DNA of 64,000 nucleotides from Sapria himalayana. Its lineage: Eukaryota; Streptophyta; Magnoliopsida; Malpighiales; Rafflesiaceae. Position numbers and translations under genes: made by a program. Each line of letters opens with the position of its first letter. Position 1 is the first letter of the stretch. The notes under the pieces were generated by a model that worked only from the letters and a program-made list of their open reading frames with translations, had not been told where the DNA came from and did not search any database. The stretch covers positions 124,001-188,000 of the forward strand of contig JAREIK010005785.1 of assembly GCA_029783825.1 (NCBI GenBank). Direction: 5' to 3'. Below, piece by piece: positions 1-13,018 of the stretch.

Positions 1-3000
1 TTATATCTATCTATCTTTCTACCTATCTAACTATCTCTCTATCTATTTATCTATCTATTTGTCTATCTTTCGGTATATCTATCTATCTATGTATAAATCT
101 ATCTATATATTTAACTATATATTTTTTTAACATGCTATCTATCTATCTAACTATCAAATATGGCTATCATTCTTGCTGACTATATATCTATAAATATATC
201 TCATTATCTATTTGTATATCTATTTGTCTATCTATTACTCTATCAATCTTTCTACCTATTTGTCTATCTTTCTATCTATATCTATTTATCAATATACCAA
301 TTTATCTATCTATTTGTCTATCTATCTATCTATTTATCTAATTGTCTATGTGTCTATCAATGTATTTATCGATCTATTTTTCTATCTATCTATCTATCAA
401 TTTTGTATCTTTATATCTATCTATCAATCTATCTAACTATATGTCTATCAATTTGTGTATCTTTCTATCCATTTATATACCAATCAATTCATTTAACAAT
501 CTATATGTCTAACTATCTGTCTATATATTTATCTATAAGTCTGTCTATCATGTTTATCTGTGCGTTAATCTATTAGTCATACTATTTGTCTTTCAATTTA
601 TTTATATATATGACTATAAATCTTTTTATGTGTCTGTCTATCCACTTGTCTATATGTATGTATATCTGTCTATCTATCTATCTATAGATCTATCAATTTA
701 CATATATATCTATCTATCTAACTATCTTTGTATCTATCTCTCTATATATCTATCAATCTATCTGTATGTCTGTCTATCTATTTATATATCTATCTATTTT
801 TCTATTTATCTATCTATTTATTTGTCGATCTATCTATCTATTTGTCTATCTATCTATCTATTGATCTATATATCTATCTATGTATTTTTCTATCTATGTA
901 TCTATCTAATAATATGTCTATATATATTTCTATATTTCTAAAAATCTATCTTTCTTTCTATCTATCTAACAATTTATATATATCTCCATCTATCAATCTA
1001 TTTATTTTTTTATCTATTTGTTTATCTATCTATCTTTCTTTCTTTTTCTTTATATCTGTATATTTATGTATCTATCTATTATCTTTCTTTCTATCTATAT
1101 GTTTATCTATTTGTCTATCTATCTATCTTTCTATCTGTATGTTTGTCTATATAGTTATCTATCAATGTGTTTATTTATTTTTCTAACAATCTATATATCT
1201 ATCTGTGTATCTATATGTCTATCTCTCTATATATCTATATGTCAATATATCCATCTATCTATTTTACTATCTATCTATCTATCTATTTGTTTATCTATTT
1301 GTCTATGTATCTAAAAATATTCTTGTCAATCTATCTGTATATCTATTTGTCTATCACTTTTACTATCTATCTCTCAATCAATTAATCAATCTGTTTGTTT
1401 ATATATCTGTATATATATGTCTATCAATTTGTCTATTTATCTATCTATCTATCTATTTAACTATCTATTTATTTGTATATATATCTATCTATCCATATAA
1501 TTGTCTATATCTATTTCTATCATTCTGTCTAACGATTTATCTTTCTATAAATCTAATTATCTATCAGTCTATTTATTTTTTAATCAATCTGTCGATATAT
1601 CTTTCTATCTATCTTTCTGTATGCGTGTCTTTGTATATGACTATCTATTTGTAAATATATTATTAAATCTATTTATCTATATAATTGTCTATTAACCTAT
1701 CCATCTATTTGTCTAACTATCTATCTATCTATAAATCTATCTATCTATATGTCTGTCTATCAATATACCAATTTATCTAGCTATCTGTCCATCTATCTAG
1801 GTATATATTTATTTATGTATCTATGTGTCTATCCATGTACCAGTCTATCTATTTTTCTATATGTCTATCGATCACTATATCTATCGTCTATCTATCTTTA
1901 TATCTATATATCAATCTGTCTATCTATATGTCTAAATAATTGTCTTATATATATCTATTTATCTATCAAATTATTTATCTGTCTATCTATATATCTATCT
2001 ATCTATTCGTATATCTTTCTATCTATTTGTATATGTATTGTGTTTTAATCTATTTGTCTTATAATTTATTTATATATCTTATTATCTGTCTTTCTATGTG
2101 TCTGTCTAACTATTTGTTTATCTATCTATCTGTTTATCTATCTATATATCTATCAATTATATATCTGCTCTCTATATGTCAATCTATCTATCATCTAAAT
2201 TTCTATGTATCTATTTATCTATCAATCTCTTTATCTATCAATATATCTATTTAACTTTCTATATATCAATCTGTCTATCTATTTGTCGATCTACTTGTCT
2301 ATCTGATGATCCATCTGTCTATTTATATGCCTATGTATCTATCTATTTATCTATCTATGTATCAATATAATAATCTATCATTTTGTCTATCTTTCTGTCT
2401 ATCTATCTATCTAATTATCTATCTATCTTTTTTCTATCAATCTATTTATCTATCTTTCTAAGTGTTTATATATCTATATGTCAGTCTATCTGTCTATCTA
2501 TCTATCTATCTATCTATTTATATATCAATTTGTCTATATATATGTATACCTATTTGACTATCCATATTTCTCACTATCCATCTTTATCTATATATAACTT
2601 TCAAAGTGTATCTATTTTTCTAGTTATCTATCTATCTATTTGTCTATCTTTTCATCTATGTATATGTCTATATATGCATCAATCTATTTTACTATTTATC
2701 TATCTATCGATAAATCTTTCTATGTATATTTCTATCTATCTATCTATTTATCTATCTATATATCTATTTGTATATCTATCTATATAACTATTTATTTGTC
2801 TATCTATCTATGTTATATATATATTTCTATCTATCTACATATCGATCTATCAATCTTTCTGTCTGTGTAAATATCTATTTCTCTTTCTGTCTATCCATCT
2901 ACTAAATATATATCTATCATTTTATCTATCTAAATATCTATCTTTAAATCAATCTATCTTTTTGTCTATCTATCTATCTATCTTTCTATCATTTTATTTG

Positions 3001-4905
3001 TCTATCTTTCTTTCGACCTATCTGTCTATCAATTGGTTTATCTATATGTATATTTATTTATCTATCTATCTGCCTACCTAATTGTCTATCTACCTGAATG
3101 ACTGACTAGCTAACATTCTATTTGTCTATATGTGTGTTTATTTGTCTATATACCTAGTTGTCTATCTATCTGAAAATCTATTTGATTATCTATCTTTCTA
3201 TCTATCTATCTATCTATTTTACTATCTATATGTCTATCTATCTATTTATCTATATATCTATTTATATATCTATCTATCTATCAATTTATTAGTCAATCTA
3301 TCTGTCTATCTAACTACCTAGCTATCTATCTATCTATCTATCTGTCTGTCTATCTATATATCTATCTATCTATCTATCTATAAATCTATCTATGTCTATG
3401 TCTATAAATCTATCTATTAATCTATCTATAAATTTATATTAATCTATCTTTCAATATATGTATCTACCTATCTATATGTATATCTATTTGTCTATCTATC
3501 TTTTTATGCATATGTATATCTATCTATCTATATATCTATCTATCTTACTTTCTATCTATTTGTCTATCTATCTATCTATATATCTATATGTCTATTTATA
3601 TTTATATCATTCTATCTATCCATCTATTTATATATCTATCTACCTATTTATTGTCTATCACTATATTTATTAGTGTATATATGTGTCTATTTATCTATCT
3701 ATTTATCTATCTATATATTTGTCAGTCTATATGTCTATCTATCTATCTATATGCATTTCTTTGTGTCTATCTATCTATATATCAATATGCCTATCTATCT
3801 ATCTATCTATTTCTCAATATACCCGACTTTCTATCTATCTATCTCTCTGTCTATCTAATTATCTATCTATCTTTCTTTCTTTCTTTTCATCTATGTCTAT
3901 CTATCTTATAGTCTATCTATCTATTTATATATCTATCTATTTATCCATCTACCTTTCTATATATCTGCCAATATAAATGTTGATCTATCTATTAGTCTAT
4001 CTGTCTATCTAACTAACTAACTATCTATCTATTTTTTGCTATTTATATATATTTCGGTATATATCTATCTATCTATATTTTATTTGTATAATATCTGTGT
4101 CTATATATCTATCTATTTATCTTTTTATATATCTGTCTATCTATCTAACTATCAATCAATCTATCTATCTATCTATTTGTCTACCTAAATGTCAATCAAT
4201 CAATCTATCTATCTATCCATTTATCTATATGTCTATCTATCAATCTTTCTATCATCTATCAATCTATCTATGTATCTATTGATTTGTATCTCTATCTATC
4301 TATTTATCAACGAGTCTTTCTATCTGTATATCTATCTTTCTATATACCTATCTATTTTTTGATATATCTATCTATCTGTTTATCTATCTATCTATTTGTC
4401 TATCTATCTATCTACCTATCCATATATCTATCTATATATATGTCTATCTATATGTTAATCTATCTATCTTTCTATCTATCAATCTATTTTTAAAATTGCC
4501 TATAAATTTGTCTATCAATATATATAACAATCTATCTATCAATATAATTATCAATATGTCTATCAAATTGTTTATAAATCTCACTATCTAACTATCAATC
4601 TATCTATATATCCATCTATTTTTAATTTTGTCTATCAATTATTTATCAATCTAAATATCAATTTATATATCAATCTAATTATCAATATGTCTCTCTCTAT
4701 GAATCTTAATATCTAACTATCTATCTATCTATATATCTATCTATCAATCAATATATATGTCTATTTATATATCTTTCTATCCATCCATCCATCTATCTAT
4801 ATATATATCTTTCTTTCTTTTTTTATATCTTTCTATCGTTCTATCTTCTCTCAATCTATCTTTCTTTCAATCTATCTATTTAATGATCTATCTATATAAG
4901 TGTCA
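1..4905. repeat. GATA/CTAT tetranucleotide satellite, block A
   Basis: Almost the whole stretch is built of 4-bp units of the CTAT/TATC type on the plus strand, with point-mutated variants such as TTTG, TATG, TCAA, TTTA and TCTT. The 4-bp phase is largely kept, so divergence is mostly by substitution. Perfect runs are short, rarely above about 30 bp. The last 400 bases are the most degraded and AT-rich. Open frames of up to about 150 codons on the plus strand read as Leu-Ser-Ile-Tyr repeats; they exist because the motif has no stop in any plus frame, and they should not be called genes. The block runs off the left window edge and stops at the LINE target-site duplication. Confidence 0.95.
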
Positions 4906-4921
4906 ATTTATCTCTCTAACT
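4906..4921. repeat. LINE target-site duplication, left copy
   Basis: The 16-mer atttatctctctaact is present here and again at 11738-11753, exactly flanking the LINE. It is itself a variant of the satellite motif. The final T is ambiguous because the run of T (the LINE poly-A on the minus strand) follows directly. Confidence 0.9.
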
Positions 4922-5058
4922 TTTTTTTGATAAAGTTTGTTTATTATTTATAGCCCTCTCTTTTGGCGGAGGAATACCGTTTGTACAAGCTACTTCTACC
5001 CTTTACCCTCTTACAACCATTCCCCATTTCTAAAGACTAATAATATAATCTTCCTAGC

Positions 5059-5639
5059 ACTATTGAAATAACTTAAAATGAGTTTATTCTTTACTAAAAT
5101 GAGTTTCCTTCTTTTATCTTTCTAGCACTTCATGGAACATTCCTTCTATGCTAATATCACCCTTTCTATGCTGTATATAACATATTGACTGCATAAAATA
5201 ACAGAAATTTCTCCCACTTTGCAGAATTCCTTTCAACCTTGTTGCCCATATTCTATCGAAGCTTTCCACTTCTATCTGTCCTATTCCTTGACCCTCTTTG
5301 TTTACCGATATAGCTTTAAATTCACATCTTGAGAGCCATTTCCAAGCCACTTTGCAGCATCCTCTTTGCACATATTGAAATAACTTTACTCTCTTTGACT
5401 TGGAACATCCTTCCTATTTTCCTGATATCACCCTTTCTATGCTGTATATACCATATTTCCTGCATTAAATAACAGAAATATCTCCCACTTTACCAATTTC
5501 TTTCAACCTTGTTGCACATATTCTGCTAACGCTTTCCTCTTTTATCTGTCCTAATCGTTGACCCTCTTTGTTTACCGATATAGCTTTAGATTCACAACTT
5601 GAGAGCCATTTCCAAGCCACTTTGCAGCATCCTCTTTGC
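5059..5639 (-). repeat. Tandem duplication in the LINE 3' UTR
   Basis: Two diverged copies, about 5059-5368 and 5369-5639, lie head to tail with an offset of about 270 bp; for example the block gaccctctttgtttaccgat occurs at 5290 and again at 5560. Both start near attgaaataactt and end near cagcatcctctttg. On the minus strand both copies can be read as related short open frames beginning near a CCKVAWKWLS motif, but no family is recognised and the position after the RNase H suggests untranslated sequence. Confidence 0.85.
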
Positions 5640-6200
5640 CGACCTCCTAGACTAGACACTTACCTCTCCTAGGACCCTTTATTAATACAAACACATGATT
5701 CTGCAACTTTCAGACTTCTAAACCCTTTCTACATGATTAAATGCTGATAAAAAAACATAAGACATGACTTGACTCATGCTAGTTACAGACTCTCGCTGGT
5801 AAAAAACATAACACATGACAAATTTTTACAGACTCTTGCTAGTTACAAACTTCTTTTTATTTCAAGTAATATGATTTGATTGCCCCTTTAGTGCTTTCCT
5901 GCACACACAAAAAACCAGAAACATACCAAAGGGGCAGAAAATTCCAGCCCTTACCTTTTCGTTCCCTTATCTTTGACTTGTCGGGTGAACCTTGCAGTGA
6001 CCGTAAAAGAAACAGCAACTGGATTTTCTGGTTGTTTATACCATGAACTTCGCTGTTAATCTGCAGAGACAGATTCCCCTGCAAAGAAGCTACCATAATT
6101 CCACAGCTTATATTATTATACTTTTCTTATTCTATTTTCCATATTCTATCTTCATATTCTTTTAATTTTCAGATTCCCCTTCAAAGCAGCTACTGGATAT

Positions 6201-9200
6201 TCATATTTTATTTTTTCTGTTAATACTACCCTTCCTAAATCTTAAATAAGGGAAGACCTTCCTATCCAGTTTCGCTATTCCTTTTACTTTTTCTGGAATT
6301 GAAACCTCGTCAAATTCTTTATCTCCTCTTATCGAACCTAATCTTGCAAGACTATCCGCCAAAGTATTAGCTTCTCTATATATATGTAAGATTGATACGT
6401 TAAGCACTTTAATGAGGTTCAAAATAATTTCTATTTCTTCCTCATACCTCCAAATAGTTATTTTTCCACTTACTAAATCTACCAAAAGCATAGAGTCTAC
6501 TTGAATTTATATATTTTCTAAATCTAATTTCTTACAGACATTTAATCCTATATTCAAAGCTTTTATCTCCGAGTGGAGGGCTGAGAATGCTTCTGTAGAC
6601 GATGTAAATGCTTTTATCACATACCCGTTTGAGTCCCTTATTACCCCTCCTCCACCTGCTATACCAGTGTCCCTATTGAAGCTACCATCCGTGTTTAATG
6701 ATATTTTACCTTTCGGAGGCCTATTCCAACTTATACTTTTTACCCATCCCTGTTTCGTATTTGCAATAGCGAGGCCCCAGAACATTCCAGCTACCTTATT
6801 TAAGTAAGAACCATCAACTTTTATAGGGGTTATACTTGATATATTTCTGATTTCTTTAATTATATCTTTAATAATTTCATTTGAATTCATTCTTATGCCC
6901 TCAAATTTACTCTTATTACGAGCTTTCCATAGGCACCATATTGCTATATGAGGTAGATTCTGGGTAAGCCAATTTTTGATGTAACTACTAGGGTTTAGAT
7001 TTCCCCAACTCTTAATTCTATCAATTATTCTATCTTCTTTTTTACTTATTTGTAATTGGTCTCCTAATTCCCTCCAGACTGCTGTAGCGATTCTCCCACT
7101 TGAAAGTAGATGATCCATTGATTCTTCATCTGCAAAGCAACATTCACATCTGGAGGCCATTTTAACACCTTTTCTTTTCACATTAGTGTCCACAGGCAGT
7201 GCATTTACCAGAACTTTCCATGCCAGCGAGCACATTTTCAGTGGAATACCTGCTCTCCAGGCCCATTTAAATAAAGACTGCACGGGTTTTTTCCTTCTTA
7301 TCAATTCTTTTGCTGACTTTAGCATAAAATTACCTTGTGGATTAAGGGTCCATTTCCATCCCGATTTATTCAATAATGAGTGAGCATCTACTATTTCCTT
7401 TTGTTTTTCCAATGCTTTCCATCTATTTGATTTCTGCTTAACGTAATTATGTTCTTGTTCTAGATATTTTGCTCGCATATATTTTGCCCAGAGGGAATCA
7501 TTTTCTTTTATCCTCCACCATCCTTTGCAGTCCCAAGTAGCCGCCATGTCCTGTAAATTAATGATGCCTAAACTTGCTTCCCCCTTAGGATAACAGATGT
7601 CTTTCCAATTTTTTCAGTGAATTTTCTACTTTCCGTTTTTTTTCCCCATAAAAAGTTTGACATTTCCATCTCTAGTTTATTTGTAAATTTCTTAGGTGGG
7701 TGTATGACTGATATAATATGTACCAGTGTACTTTGAAGAACATGGGAGATTAATGTAATCTTCCCCCCAAAACCTAATAGATCTATTTTCCAACCTGCTA
7801 TTTTCCTTCTCATTTTGTCTTGTAAGGGCGTTAGATAATTTTCTTTCAGCCTTCCTTCATATATCGGACAACCTAAATATACTAAAACATCTTTTTTATG
7901 TTTAAAACCTGTTATGTTTTTGATTTTTTTTACCACTTTTTCGGAAGCTTTTTTTGCTAACATAAATTGACTTTTATCTTTATTAATGGCTTTTCCTATT
8001 TCCTTCTCAAATAATTGTAGAAGGTCCATTAGGTTTTTCAATGAAGTTTTATTCGCATTTGTGAAAATGATGATATCATTTGCATAAGCTAAATAACTTA
8101 TTCTCGGAGTGTTTTTCGGCTGTCTAAAGGGGATTATTTTGCCCTCTGGATTTCTTTTATTTAAATTAACGATTAATAATTCTAAGTACATATCAAATAA
8201 TAAAGGTGATAATGGATCCCCCTGTCTCAAGCTACGGCTAGGTTTGAATTCTTCTCCTTTCATTCTATTTACTATAATTCTAACCCAAACGCTTGTTACA
8301 CATCTATATATTAAATCAATACATGTTTCAGAGAAACCAAATTTTCTCATGACGAAACATAATGTATGTCATTCCACTCTATCAAATACCTTAGATAAAT
8401 CTAGCTTAACTACTAAGTTACTTCCTCTCGTTTTATATGCTATTTCTTTCATCATTTCTAATGCTAATCTAATATTTTCAATCATTAATCTATTCTTAAC
8501 AAATCATGTTTGTTCCTGTGATATTATAAATGGTAAAATATTACTAAGTCTGTTTTGAATAATTTTAGCAAGGATCTTATAAATTGCATTACATAAACAT
8601 ATAGGCCTAAAATCCTCACATTTTTGAGGTGATTCTTTTTTGGGGATTAGCACTATGAAAGAATTTGCCCATGCCTTAGGAATATCCGCACCTACAAAAA
8701 AACTGGCGATTGCAGGAACCAGATCTTTTTTGATAATGAGCCAGTTTAGCTGAAAAAAATAATTATTCCAGCCATCTGGCTCTGCTGCACTATCCTTATC
8801 CAGATCAAACATAGCCTTTTTAATCTCTTCTTCCTCTAGGATCTTCTCCATCATTTGATTTTGTTCTAGTGAGATGACTATGTTAATCCCATCCATTAAT
8901 GAATTTCCTACTTGGGGGGCCTGTCTGCATAGATGGCTTTTAAAAAATTCATCAAAGAGGGATCCTATCTGCTTGTCTTCTTCAACCCATTTTCCCTCAT
9001 TAGTTTTAATGCCCTTGATTTTATTTTTTTGAGCCTTTATTTTACACATATTGTGAAAAAACTTAGTGTTTCTATCTCCATCTTTCAACCATTTAATTTT
9101 TGAACACTATTTCTAGTATACTTCCTCCATATACAACTTAAGCCTCAAGTCCCCTTTAGCCTTATTTAGTTCCTGTCTTTTTACCTCTATATTATTATTA

Positions 9201-10123
9201 TCGTATTCTAATTCTAGTTTTTCTACTTTTTCCTCTTCTTGCTTTATTATTTGGTTTAGATTTCCGAAGACTTCTTTATTCCATATTTTTAGACATTTTT
9301 TTAATCTATGAAGCTTAACCATTAATATTTGCATCGGTTTACCCATTGCTGGCTCCATCCAGGATTCAGTTACCAGTTTTTCAATGCAAGCATGCTTTTC
9401 CCACATATTCTGAAATTTAAAGTTACCTGATGCTCGGTAATTCTTATAGATTGTAATAAGCAATGGGCAATGATCCGAACAGGTTCTATTCAGATGTCTT
9501 AGCCCTGTAGCCCCATACAAAGCTACCCACTTAGCATTACACAGTACTCTGTCCAGTCTAGCCCAAATTGTGCTTCTTTTACTCCTGTTGTTACACCAAG
9601 TGTAACTTGAACTTGTGAAATCTATTTCCATTAATTTCGAGTTTGAGATCGCCTCATTAAATTGTGTGATAGCTATTGGATCCGGGGTTTTACCTTTTTT
9701 CTTCTCTTGATTGCTCCTGATTATATTAAAATCACCTCCTATGTTCCAAGGTGCATTCCTAGATGCAATGTTCTGCATTTCCTCGCACAGTGCTAACCTT
9801 GATTTTTTATCATTTTTAGCATATACAACCGATATTATTTCATCTGTTTCTTTATTTATTTTAAAATGTATTACCTGTTCTGTATCTTTAAAAATTTCAA
9901 TGTCCAAATAATTATGCCACATTATCCAGAGTTTACTATTTATATTAGCATATGCATTATTAAACCATAGTTTTTGGCTGTAGGTGATTAATTGATCCTT
10001 CTGGATCATAGATTCCGCGATGACTATGAGAGAAATTTTATGAGTTTTTATTAATTGTTTTAACCTATTTATCGAAGGATTATTAGCAACCCCTCTTATG
10101 TTCCAATAAAGGCATTTATCCAT
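6201..10123 (-). pseudogene. LINE ORF2: endonuclease-RT-zf-RVT-RNase H, broken
   Basis: The ATG at 10123 opens an AP-type endonuclease (WNIRG at residue 7, GDFN, SDH at residues 216-218). RT follows, with the palm motif KLDLSKVFDRVEW (8430-8390 region) and LRQGDPLSPLLF; the catalytic YADD/FADD box reads YAND (Asn codon at 8078-8080), removing a metal-binding Asp. A zf-RVT Cys/His domain and an RVT_3 RNase H follow, with visible TDGSF, HSEIKAL, VDS and ADSLAR acidic residues. About 1,300 codons is normal for plant L1 ORF2. Breaks: stops at 9113-9115, 9107-9109, 8504-8506, 7614-7616 and 6507-6509, plus a one-base frameshift near 7620-7630. Several replace expected Trp or Gln and fit C-to-T decay. 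It overlaps the ORF1 end by 8 bp. Confidence 0.92.
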
Positions 10124-11492
10124 TAATTCCTAGCTTAGTTTGGGATCTAGTTGTACACTTAGTTTCATATTTTATGTTTAATTGTTTTTTCTTATTCCTT
10201 GGGGTTTTAGTTGCATTCAAGTTTAATTGTATTTTTTCATAATATTTGTCCTGCCACCCAAGCTGCATTGCCATTATTTTCATGGCTTCCTTGGCTTGAG
10301 TTCTAGTGAGCTTTGTCCAATCTTCCTCATAGATATCCATATCATCCTTCCCCTTTTTTATATAGAAAGCGTGTTCCTATTCTTCCCTACCTAATGAAGG
10401 ACAACTAAACACCTCTGCATCTTCCTCTGGGAAATCCAAGAGGTCATCCTCTATCCAGCTATAGTCCTCCAATTTTTCTTTAGAAATTATCCTGGTTTTG
10501 ATTTTCTTGTTCCTCTTCTTTCTACCCTTCACCTCCTCCCATTTTTCTCCCTCCCCTAGCTTATCTCCTTCCTCCATACTTCCTTCATGATATACTCTAT
10601 TACTACCCTCTCCCTCTTCTAATAACTTACTCACTTTCTCTCTCATAAACTCTCCTTCAACTTCCATTAAACCTATCTCAATTACAGGTTTTTCTCCAGC
10701 CCCTCCCTCCTTCCTAATCCAACTTTCCACCATTCTTTTTCTACCTTCCAACCCTTGCACATTTTCTGTCTATTCTGTACCCATCTTACACACCCCCGAT
10801 TCGTGCCCAATTCTCTTACATTTTATGCAATAAGCAGGCTGATTTTCGGGAATAACAGGTTGCCAAAACCCATTATTCTGCCCATCATCTCCATTACCAA
10901 TCCAAATCAAATTAGGTGGCTGAGTGAGCAGGTTACACTCAACACACACGTGAGCCTTGCTTAGCCTTGTCATAGAAACAGTAGCTTCATCACGAATTAT
11001 AGGCTTACCCAGACAAGATGAAATTGTATAGAGAGATTGTGGGTTAAACAAATATAATGGGAGATTCGGTAAGGAAAACCATACCGGGGCTAAAGGCGCC
11101 TCCTCCAGTGGACTGAACTCCTTCGTCCACCTCAAGACATGCATAGGAAATCCTTTAACTTGCCATAGACCTCTATGCCATAAGCGGTAGAAGTCTTCAA
11201 TCATAAAGCACTGCAGGAAGGCGTGCTTCGGATCGTAGTCAGCTAGCTTCACACTTCCCGTAAGCTTTAGCGAGGAGATAAACTGCTGTATTTCCTTCGG
11301 GCGAGGCCTTCCATGTGAAGACTTACCAATAAGCATATATTCAAAGGGCTCCATGAATTTGCGCATCTCCTCTGTTGAAAATACAATCGCGGGACTCCCG
11401 TGTTTGTTACCGAAGCAGCATGCAGGAGGCGTAGGCTCTCTTAAAATCGATGCAAACGACTTATTGTTTTCTAATAAGTCTTTTTGCTCCAT
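10116..11492 (-). pseudogene. LINE ORF1: DUF4283 plus CCHC zinc knuckle, two in-frame TAGs
   Basis: This is the gag-like RNA-binding protein of plant L1 elements. From the ATG at 11492 the first 240 codons hold a DUF4283-type domain (roughly residues 25-150, including the LWQVKGFPMHVLRW region) and a C-x2-C-x4-H-x4-C knuckle at C222, C225, H230 and C235. The same frame then meets TAG at 10770-10772, continues through an acidic and lysine-rich linker, meets TAG at 10377-10379, and ends at TAA at 10116-10118, about 458 codons in all. That stop overlaps the ORF2 start (shared ATGGATAA), as expected for coupled translation. The two TAGs most simply are decay mutations. Confidence 0.88.
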
Positions 11493-11737
11493 ATTTAGCT
11501 TGAGAGGAGCTTGAATCGGTCAGCAATGGCGAGATCAACAATGGCAGTTTCGCACAGCAAATCGCACAAACTAGCAGTTACAGAAAATATTATATCGAGC
11601 AACAATTCGCACAACAATTTACACAATAATTCACACAACAATTCGCACAGTAGTTCACCAAGGATAATCGCGAGAGATAATCTCAAGAGAAAATCGTGAG
11701 AGTTCAAAAATCGCGAGAGAAAAATAGCGAGAGTCCT
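11493..11737 (-). promoter_or_regulatory. LINE 5' UTR / internal promoter region
   Basis: The sequence between the ORF1 ATG and the target-site duplication starts (minus strand) with GGACTCTCGC and contains several copies of a TCTCGCGAT-like motif at 11660-11737, then a 12-bp tandem array. LINE promoters are internal to the 5' UTR, so these repeated motifs are candidates. No promoter element is recognised directly. Confidence 0.5.
11601..11659. repeat. 12-bp tandem repeat in the LINE 5' UTR
   Basis: About five copies of a 12-mer close to aacaattcgcac stand head to tail. Because 12 is a multiple of 3, both strands show repetitive open frames (Ser-His-Asn-Asn on plus, Glu-Leu-Leu-Cys on minus). 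These are by-products of the repeat. Confidence 0.85.
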
Positions 11738-11753
11738 ATTTATCTCTCTAACT
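11738..11753. repeat. LINE target-site duplication, right copy
   Basis: Exact second copy of atttatctctctaact, next to the LINE 5' end. The satellite continues immediately after it. Confidence 0.9.
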
Positions 11754-12985
11754 ATATATCTATCTATCTACCTAAATATCTATGAATCTATATGTCTATC
11801 TATGTTTATAATTATTTGTCTATCTATTTATTTATCAATCCGTCTATCAATCTCTCATTTAATCACCCTACCAATCTGTCTATAAATCATTCTATCAATT
11901 TGTCAATCTTGGTGTTAATCTATCTGTCAATCTATCTCTCTATCTATTTATTTTTATATCTTTCTTTTAATATGTCTATTAATCTTTCTATCAATCTTTT
12001 TATCAATCTATATTTCAATCTATCTATCAATATGTCTATCATTCTATCTATCAATCTATCTATCAATTTGTCTAACAATCTATCTATCTATAAATCTATT
12101 TATCTACTTATCTATATTTTTTCTATCTATTTATATGTCTATCTATCTGTCTATCGATCTATCTGTCTATCTATCTGTCTATCTATTTGTCTATTTGTCT
12201 ATCTATCTATGTATCTTTCTATATATTTGTCTACTTGTTTATTATCAATATATCTGTATGTTTATATGTGTGTCTATGTATTTGTCTATCCATCTGTCTC
12301 TCTATATGTTTTCTTTTTGTTGGTCTCTCTATGTGTTTATTTATCAATCTATCTATTTATTGGCCAGTCTATCATTAATCAATCAATCTTTCTTTCTATA
12401 TGTCTAATTATCTATCTATATATTTGTATGTCAATCTGTTTGCCTTTCTATTAGACTATCTATCTATCTGTCTATCTATCTCTCTATTAATCCATCTATT
12501 TGCCTCTCTATGTGTCTATTTTTCTATCTTTCTCTCTATATATTTATTTGTTATATATCTATCTATCTGTCTATCAATCTATTTATTTGTCTATATATCT
12601 ATCTATCTATAAGTTTATATATTTATCTATCGATAAGTTTATATATCTATCTATCTATTTATCTATCTATTTGTTTATCTATTTGTCTATCTATCTATTT
12701 ATCTATCTATATCAATCTATCTATATGTCTATCTATTTTTCAATTTATATGTCTATCTATCTTTCTATCGATCTATCTATTTATCTTGCTATCTATAGAT
12801 CTATCTTTGTATCTATCTATCTATCTATTTGTCTGTCTATTTATCTTTAATTCTATCTATCTGTCTATCTATCTATATATTTATATATCTATATGTCTAC
12901 TAATCAAGCTGTCTATCTATCTATCTATGAATATGTCTAATTATTTATCTATATAACTGTCCATCAATTTGTCTCTCTATCTGTA

Positions 12986-13018
<33 letters not shown>

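Larger units (their letters stand above)
4922..11737 (-). mobile_element. Full-length L1-type LINE, decayed
   Basis: A complete non-LTR retrotransposon lies on the minus strand: a 5' UTR of about 245 bp, ORF1 with DUF4283 and a CCHC knuckle, ORF2 with endonuclease, reverse transcriptase, zf-RVT and RNase H, a 3' UTR of about 1.27 kb, and a short poly-A (8 T on the plus strand at 4921-4928). Perfect 16-bp direct repeats flank it and the satellite resumes on both sides, so both boundaries are seen directly. The domain order is that of plant L1 elements with a C-terminal RNase H. Several stops, one frameshift and a mutated RT active site show that it is dead. It inserted into the pre-existing array. 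Confidence 0.93.

Noticed and set aside
1..4905. CRISPR array or other spaced-repeat system
   Set aside because: The repeats are contiguous 4-bp units with no unique spacers, and the context is a plant genome.
8109..8558. 149-codon plus-strand open frame
   Set aside because: It is a shadow frame over the LINE RT, whose minus-strand motifs are clear.
11511..11699. Plus-strand Ser-His-Asn-Asn-repeat protein
   Set aside because: It is the antisense reading of the 12-bp tandem repeat in the LINE 5' UTR.
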